From positions 1 to 15,835 of the forward strand of contig DCVX01000023.1 in assembly GCA_002328805.1 (NCBI GenBank): a stretch of DNA of 15,835 nucleotides, read 5' to 3'. Shown piece after piece: positions 14,257-15,835 of the stretch. The stretch's first letter is position 1. Each line of letters starts with the position of its first letter. The notes beneath the pieces were generated by a model. It was given only the letters and a program-made list of their open reading frames with translations. It was not told where the DNA came from and made no database searches. The translations under genes and the position numbers were made by a program. This DNA comes from Candidatus Dojkabacteria bacterium UBA2177 (GTDB lineage: Bacteria; Patescibacteriota; Dojkabacteria; SC72).

Positions 14257-14283
14257 TGGTAGCATTACGGGAGGAAATGTCAA
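14256..14283 (-). promoter_or_regulatory. Promoter of the csoR-nifS-nifU operon
   Basis: Minus-strand TTGACA (14283-14278) is a consensus -35. TACCAT (14261-14256) with a preceding TGC is the -10, at a 16-base spacing. The leader is about 100 bases. Repeat half-sites begin at the last base of the -10 box, as expected for repression. Confidence 0.65.
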
Positions 14284-14382
14284 GTGGGAAATTACTCTTT
14301 CCTTATTAAATCTTAAGTAACAAAAAATAAGGGTATTACTACCTTACAATTTTAAACATTTGGATTATGTGAAATGCACTTA

Positions 14383-14437
14383 GGGAAGATCTTGCTATAC
14401 TGGACGTTAGTCCTGTACTGGTCGCGAAGATCTTCCC
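14383..14437 (-). ncRNA. Structured 3' element after the sortase-like gene (two nested stems)
   Basis: GGGAAGATCTT (14383-14393) and AAGATCTTCCC (14427-14437) form a perfect 11-bp outer stem. Inside, GGAC-GTTA-GTCC (14402-14413) forms a small hairpin, and flanking TGC/GCA may extend the base. The element starts eight bases after the stop codon of the minus-strand gene. No T run follows on either strand, so it is not a typical intrinsic terminator. It may be a 3' stabilising structure, a processed small RNA or a protein-binding site. The strand given is that of the adjacent gene. Confidence 0.4.
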
Positions 14438-14445
14438 GTAGCACT

Positions 14446-15216
14446 TTATTGAATAAGTTGAAGCTGAAGAATCAGTTTAGGAGTTTGAAGTCCTGGGGTA
14501 ATTCTTGTGGCACAGGTGACTAGAAAAAAGTCTCCAGGCTGTACTTCAAATAGTTCCTCTACGGGAATTAGTCCTCCTACTTCATCTCTGTCTAAAGTAA
14601 CGGAATCTACTATTTCAAAGCAGATTTCATCAAGACAAAAACTAGATTCTTCTAATATTCCGTCTTCTCTTAGGATTCTGAGAAACATCTCTCCAAAGAA
14701 AGGATTTTTAAAAAGTGGCCAACCAGAGTGAGTGTAAAGTACTTTGCCATGTTGGACCACAACCCACTCCTCCCTGTTTGGTTTGAGTAGCTCTTCAATT
14801 TCGTCTGCAGTGCAGTTTGATGAGCATCGTCTTACCTCCAGGCTTTTGAAGAATGATCGATACCAGTCAGTAAGAGTTTCAGAATCAATGGAGACAATTT
14901 CATAGAATCCTGCCAAGATGATTTCTTCTTGAATATCTTCTATTATTTTCTCTTCTTGATTCTCTTCGTCCTCGACAAGAATCACATCTTCTAGTTCCAA
15001 AACTGTTTCCTCTATTTCTAGGGGTATGGGTTCTGGTTGTATAGTGGGTTCTAAAACCGTCTCTGCTATTTCTTCAGCAAAGCTGACAGAGAAAGGTTCC
15101 TCCTTGAGCCTCATAACACAAGATGTTGTAGTTAGAAGAACAAGGGTGATTAATATTGGTAGAAGTCTAATTTTTTTTCTTCCGGAGAAAAAAGGCAATT
15201 CCACCACCACCACCAC
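14446..15216 (-). CDS. Divergent sortase-like transpeptidase, membrane-anchored
   Basis: The frame encodes up to 256 residues: a basic stretch (GRKK) and hydrophobic segment (about 17-33), an acidic Glu/Pro linker (about 40-100) and a C-terminal domain (101-256). That domain resembles a sortase: a strand-plus-His motif WVVVQHGKVLYTHSG (His163), a beta-hairpin CFEIVDSVTLDRDEV, and a late GDFFLVTC with Cys235. The His-Cys distance of 72 suits sortases. The expected Arg is uncertain: Arg238 is only three residues after the Cys, and Lys247 is near the usual position. The start is unclear: five GTG codons (15216-15202) and a TTG (15198) all lie inside the preceding gene, and the first ATG (15114) would lose the membrane segment. 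Overlap with a sorting-signal protein supports the call, but similarity is weak. Confidence 0.5.
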   Translation of the reverse strand: MVVVVELPFFSGRKKIRLLPILITLVLLTTTSCVMRLKEEPFSVSFAEEIAETVLEPTIQPEPIPLEIEETVLELEDVILVEDEENQEEKIIEDIQEEIILAGFYEIVSIDSETLTDWYRSFFKSLEVRRCSSNCTADEIEELLKPNREEWVVVQHGKVLYTHSGWPLFKNPFFGEMFLRILREDGILEESSFCLDEICFEIVDSVTLDRDEVGGLIPVEELFEVQPGDFFLVTCATRITPGLQTPKLILQLQLIQ

Positions 15217-15652
15217 CGATTATTGGTATAAGATAAAAGATTGAATTAATAGAGCCTGTTTCAACTTCTGTTATTACAGTAGTTTCTCCCAGTTCTTCCG
15301 GTTCTTCAGGATCTTCCGGTTCTTCAGGTTCTTCAGGATCTTCTGGTTCTTCATTTAAGAAGTAGGACCAATGACTTAAACCACAATTTTGAACGGCATC
15401 TTCTTTACACGGACCTTCTTGACCGAAACCCCCATCTGGTATGTAATTAATTACATATGGACCTGCTTTAAAGCAATACTCTGTGGCTCCTTCGACTGGA
15501 TATAGACTAAGATCATCGCTGTCAATCTTAGTCCATCCATTATCATTTGGACACACATTAGGTTCTGCTGAAACTACATGAGTTTGTGCTGGACCAATAG
15601 CTATTAAAACAAGCGAGAATACTGCCAAAAAAACAACAAATGCTCTACGCAT
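15167..15652 (-). CDS. Secreted protein with Pro/Glu repeat stalk and sortase-type C-terminal signal
   Basis: The 161-residue protein has a signal peptide (1-29, VSA before Glu30) and a small extracellular domain (30-100) with four Cys (34, 60, 82, 90) and the motifs GWTKID, YCFKAG and LSHWSYF. A stalk of PEE/PED repeats (about 101-120) follows. The C-terminus has the order of a cell-wall sorting signal: EVETG (129-133), a hydrophobic helix (about 135-156, including six Gly) and a basic tail RKKKN. The VETG box differs from LPxTG, so it could simply be a membrane anchor. GAGG lies six bases before the ATG, a rare Shine-Dalgarno here. The promoter at 15758-15786 leaves a leader of about 100 bases. 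The next gene begins inside its Gly-repeat codons. Confidence 0.75.
   Translation of the reverse strand: MRRAFVVFLAVFSLVLIAIGPAQTHVVSAEPNVCPNDNGWTKIDSDDLSLYPVEGATEYCFKAGPYVINYIPDGGFGQEGPCKEDAVQNCGLSHWSYFLNEEPEDPEEPEEPEDPEEPEELGETTVITEVETGSINSIFYLIPIIGGGGGGIAFFLRKKKN
15294..15353. repeat. Nine-base tandem repeats encoding the Pro/Glu stalk
   Basis: Degenerate 9-base units of the type GGTTCTTCA / GGATCTTCC (plus strand) repeat across this stretch and encode PEE and PED on the minus strand. Such repeats can change copy number by slippage, in steps of three codons, without breaking the frame. Confidence 0.7.
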
Positions 15653-15757
15653 TTTTTCCTCTTTTCTTATGATTTGTAAAAGTGCTACTGTAAACCCTTT
15701 TGAAAAGAAATTTGCTAGCGACCAACTCGCAAAAATCTAGGATTTAACTTAAGGGGT

Positions 15758-15786
15758 ATTATACTCTATTTTTACTAGAATCTCAA
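15758..15786 (-). promoter_or_regulatory. Promoter of the sorting-signal/sortase-like gene pair
   Basis: Minus-strand -35 TTGAGA (15786-15781) and -10 TATAAT (15763-15758) are exactly 17 bases apart. This is the best-matched promoter in the window. The leader of about 100 bases includes a GCGA-GTTGG-TCGC hairpin (about 15718-15730). Confidence 0.75.
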
Positions 15787-15796
15787 TGTATTAGGA

Positions 15797-15835
15797 CTAT
15801 TCTGTGGGAACTATATCTGCTGGAATTAATTCTAT
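15797..15835 (-). CDS. Possible C-terminal end of a gene entering from the right edge (partial)
   Basis: The minus strand is open for 12 codons from the edge to TAG (15799-15797), giving IELIPADIVPTE. The short acidic end looks protein-like and leaves room for the next promoter, but 12 open codons are weak evidence and no family can be named. Confidence 0.25.
   Translation of the reverse strand: MELIPADIVPTE

Larger units (their letters stand above)
14146..14445. other. 300-base intergenic region: regulatory and structured DNA, no gene
   Basis: No convincing coding frame is seen. From left to right it holds the csoR leader (14146-14249) with a small AAGAG/CTCTT inverted repeat; the operator and promoter (14222-14283); a loose CCTTATT/AATAAGG inverted repeat (14301-14332) without a clear role; and the structured element at 14383-14437 after the sortase-like gene. 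Confidence 0.6.

Noticed and set aside
14301..14332. CCTTATT/AATAAGG inverted repeat
   Set aside because: Seven AT-rich pairs across an 18-base loop are expected by chance here.
1..15835. Recoded UGA (as in SR1/Gracilibacteria)
   Set aside because: TGA ends def at its expected length, and no conserved gene contains an in-frame TGA.
1..15835. CRISPR array, insertion sequence, prophage or attachment site
   Set aside because: No spaced direct repeats, transposase, integrase or phage genes are visible; tRNA-Leu is intact and has no nearby integrase or duplicated 3' end.

Overview
The window is about 15.8 kb of AT-rich, gene-dense bacterial DNA in the standard code: TGA is used as a stop and never read through. 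Short intergenic gaps, few Shine-Dalgarno sites, single-copy minimal housekeeping genes and many secreted or membrane-anchored proteins of unknown role suggest a Patescibacteria/CPR-type genome such as Dojkabacteria or Microgenomates. That placement is inference. Nothing here resembles a plasmid, prophage, insertion sequence or CRISPR array.

Layout. 1-2305 (+): the 3' end of a membrane-protein gene (possibly lgt), secG, and an orphan membrane-anchored oligopeptide-binding protein. 2308-6060 (-): a subtilisin-like protease, an unlisted 44-residue membrane peptide, peptide deformylase, an Ig-like surface protein with a Lys/Glu-rich cytoplasmic tail, and tRNA-Leu(CAG). 6218-8056 (+): an FAD-dependent dehydrogenase and an RRM RNA-binding protein with a structured leader and a clear terminator. 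8153-10048 (-): typA/bipA. 10174-10557 (+): desulfoferrodoxin. 10646-11900 (-): mnmA followed by a possible tiny basic ORF. 12062-12253 (+): a small unknown gene. 12310-14145 (-): CsoR-family regulator, cysteine desulfurase and NifU scaffold, in one operon. 14446-15652 (-): a secreted protein with a sortase-type C-terminal signal, overlapped by a gene whose product looks like a divergent sortase. A few codons of another possible gene touch the right edge.

How the genes fit together. NifS and NifU supply sulfur and Fe-S clusters, and NifS sulfur also feeds MnmA for tRNA 2-thiolation. The CsoR-like protein heads the nifS-nifU operon and probably binds the TATACC/GGTATA repeats at its own promoter. 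SecG serves the export of the many secreted proteins here. Desulfoferrodoxin implies superoxide defence in an anaerobic or microaerophilic cell.

Most interesting points: (1) the overlapping sortase-like/sorting-signal gene pair; (2) the CsoR-nifS-nifU operon with its repeat operator; (3) a 12-codon leader peptide ending on a perfect hairpin ahead of the RRM gene; (4) extended -10 promoters so close to start codons that leaderless mRNAs are expected; (5) small proteins at 4107-4241 and perhaps 10646-10741.
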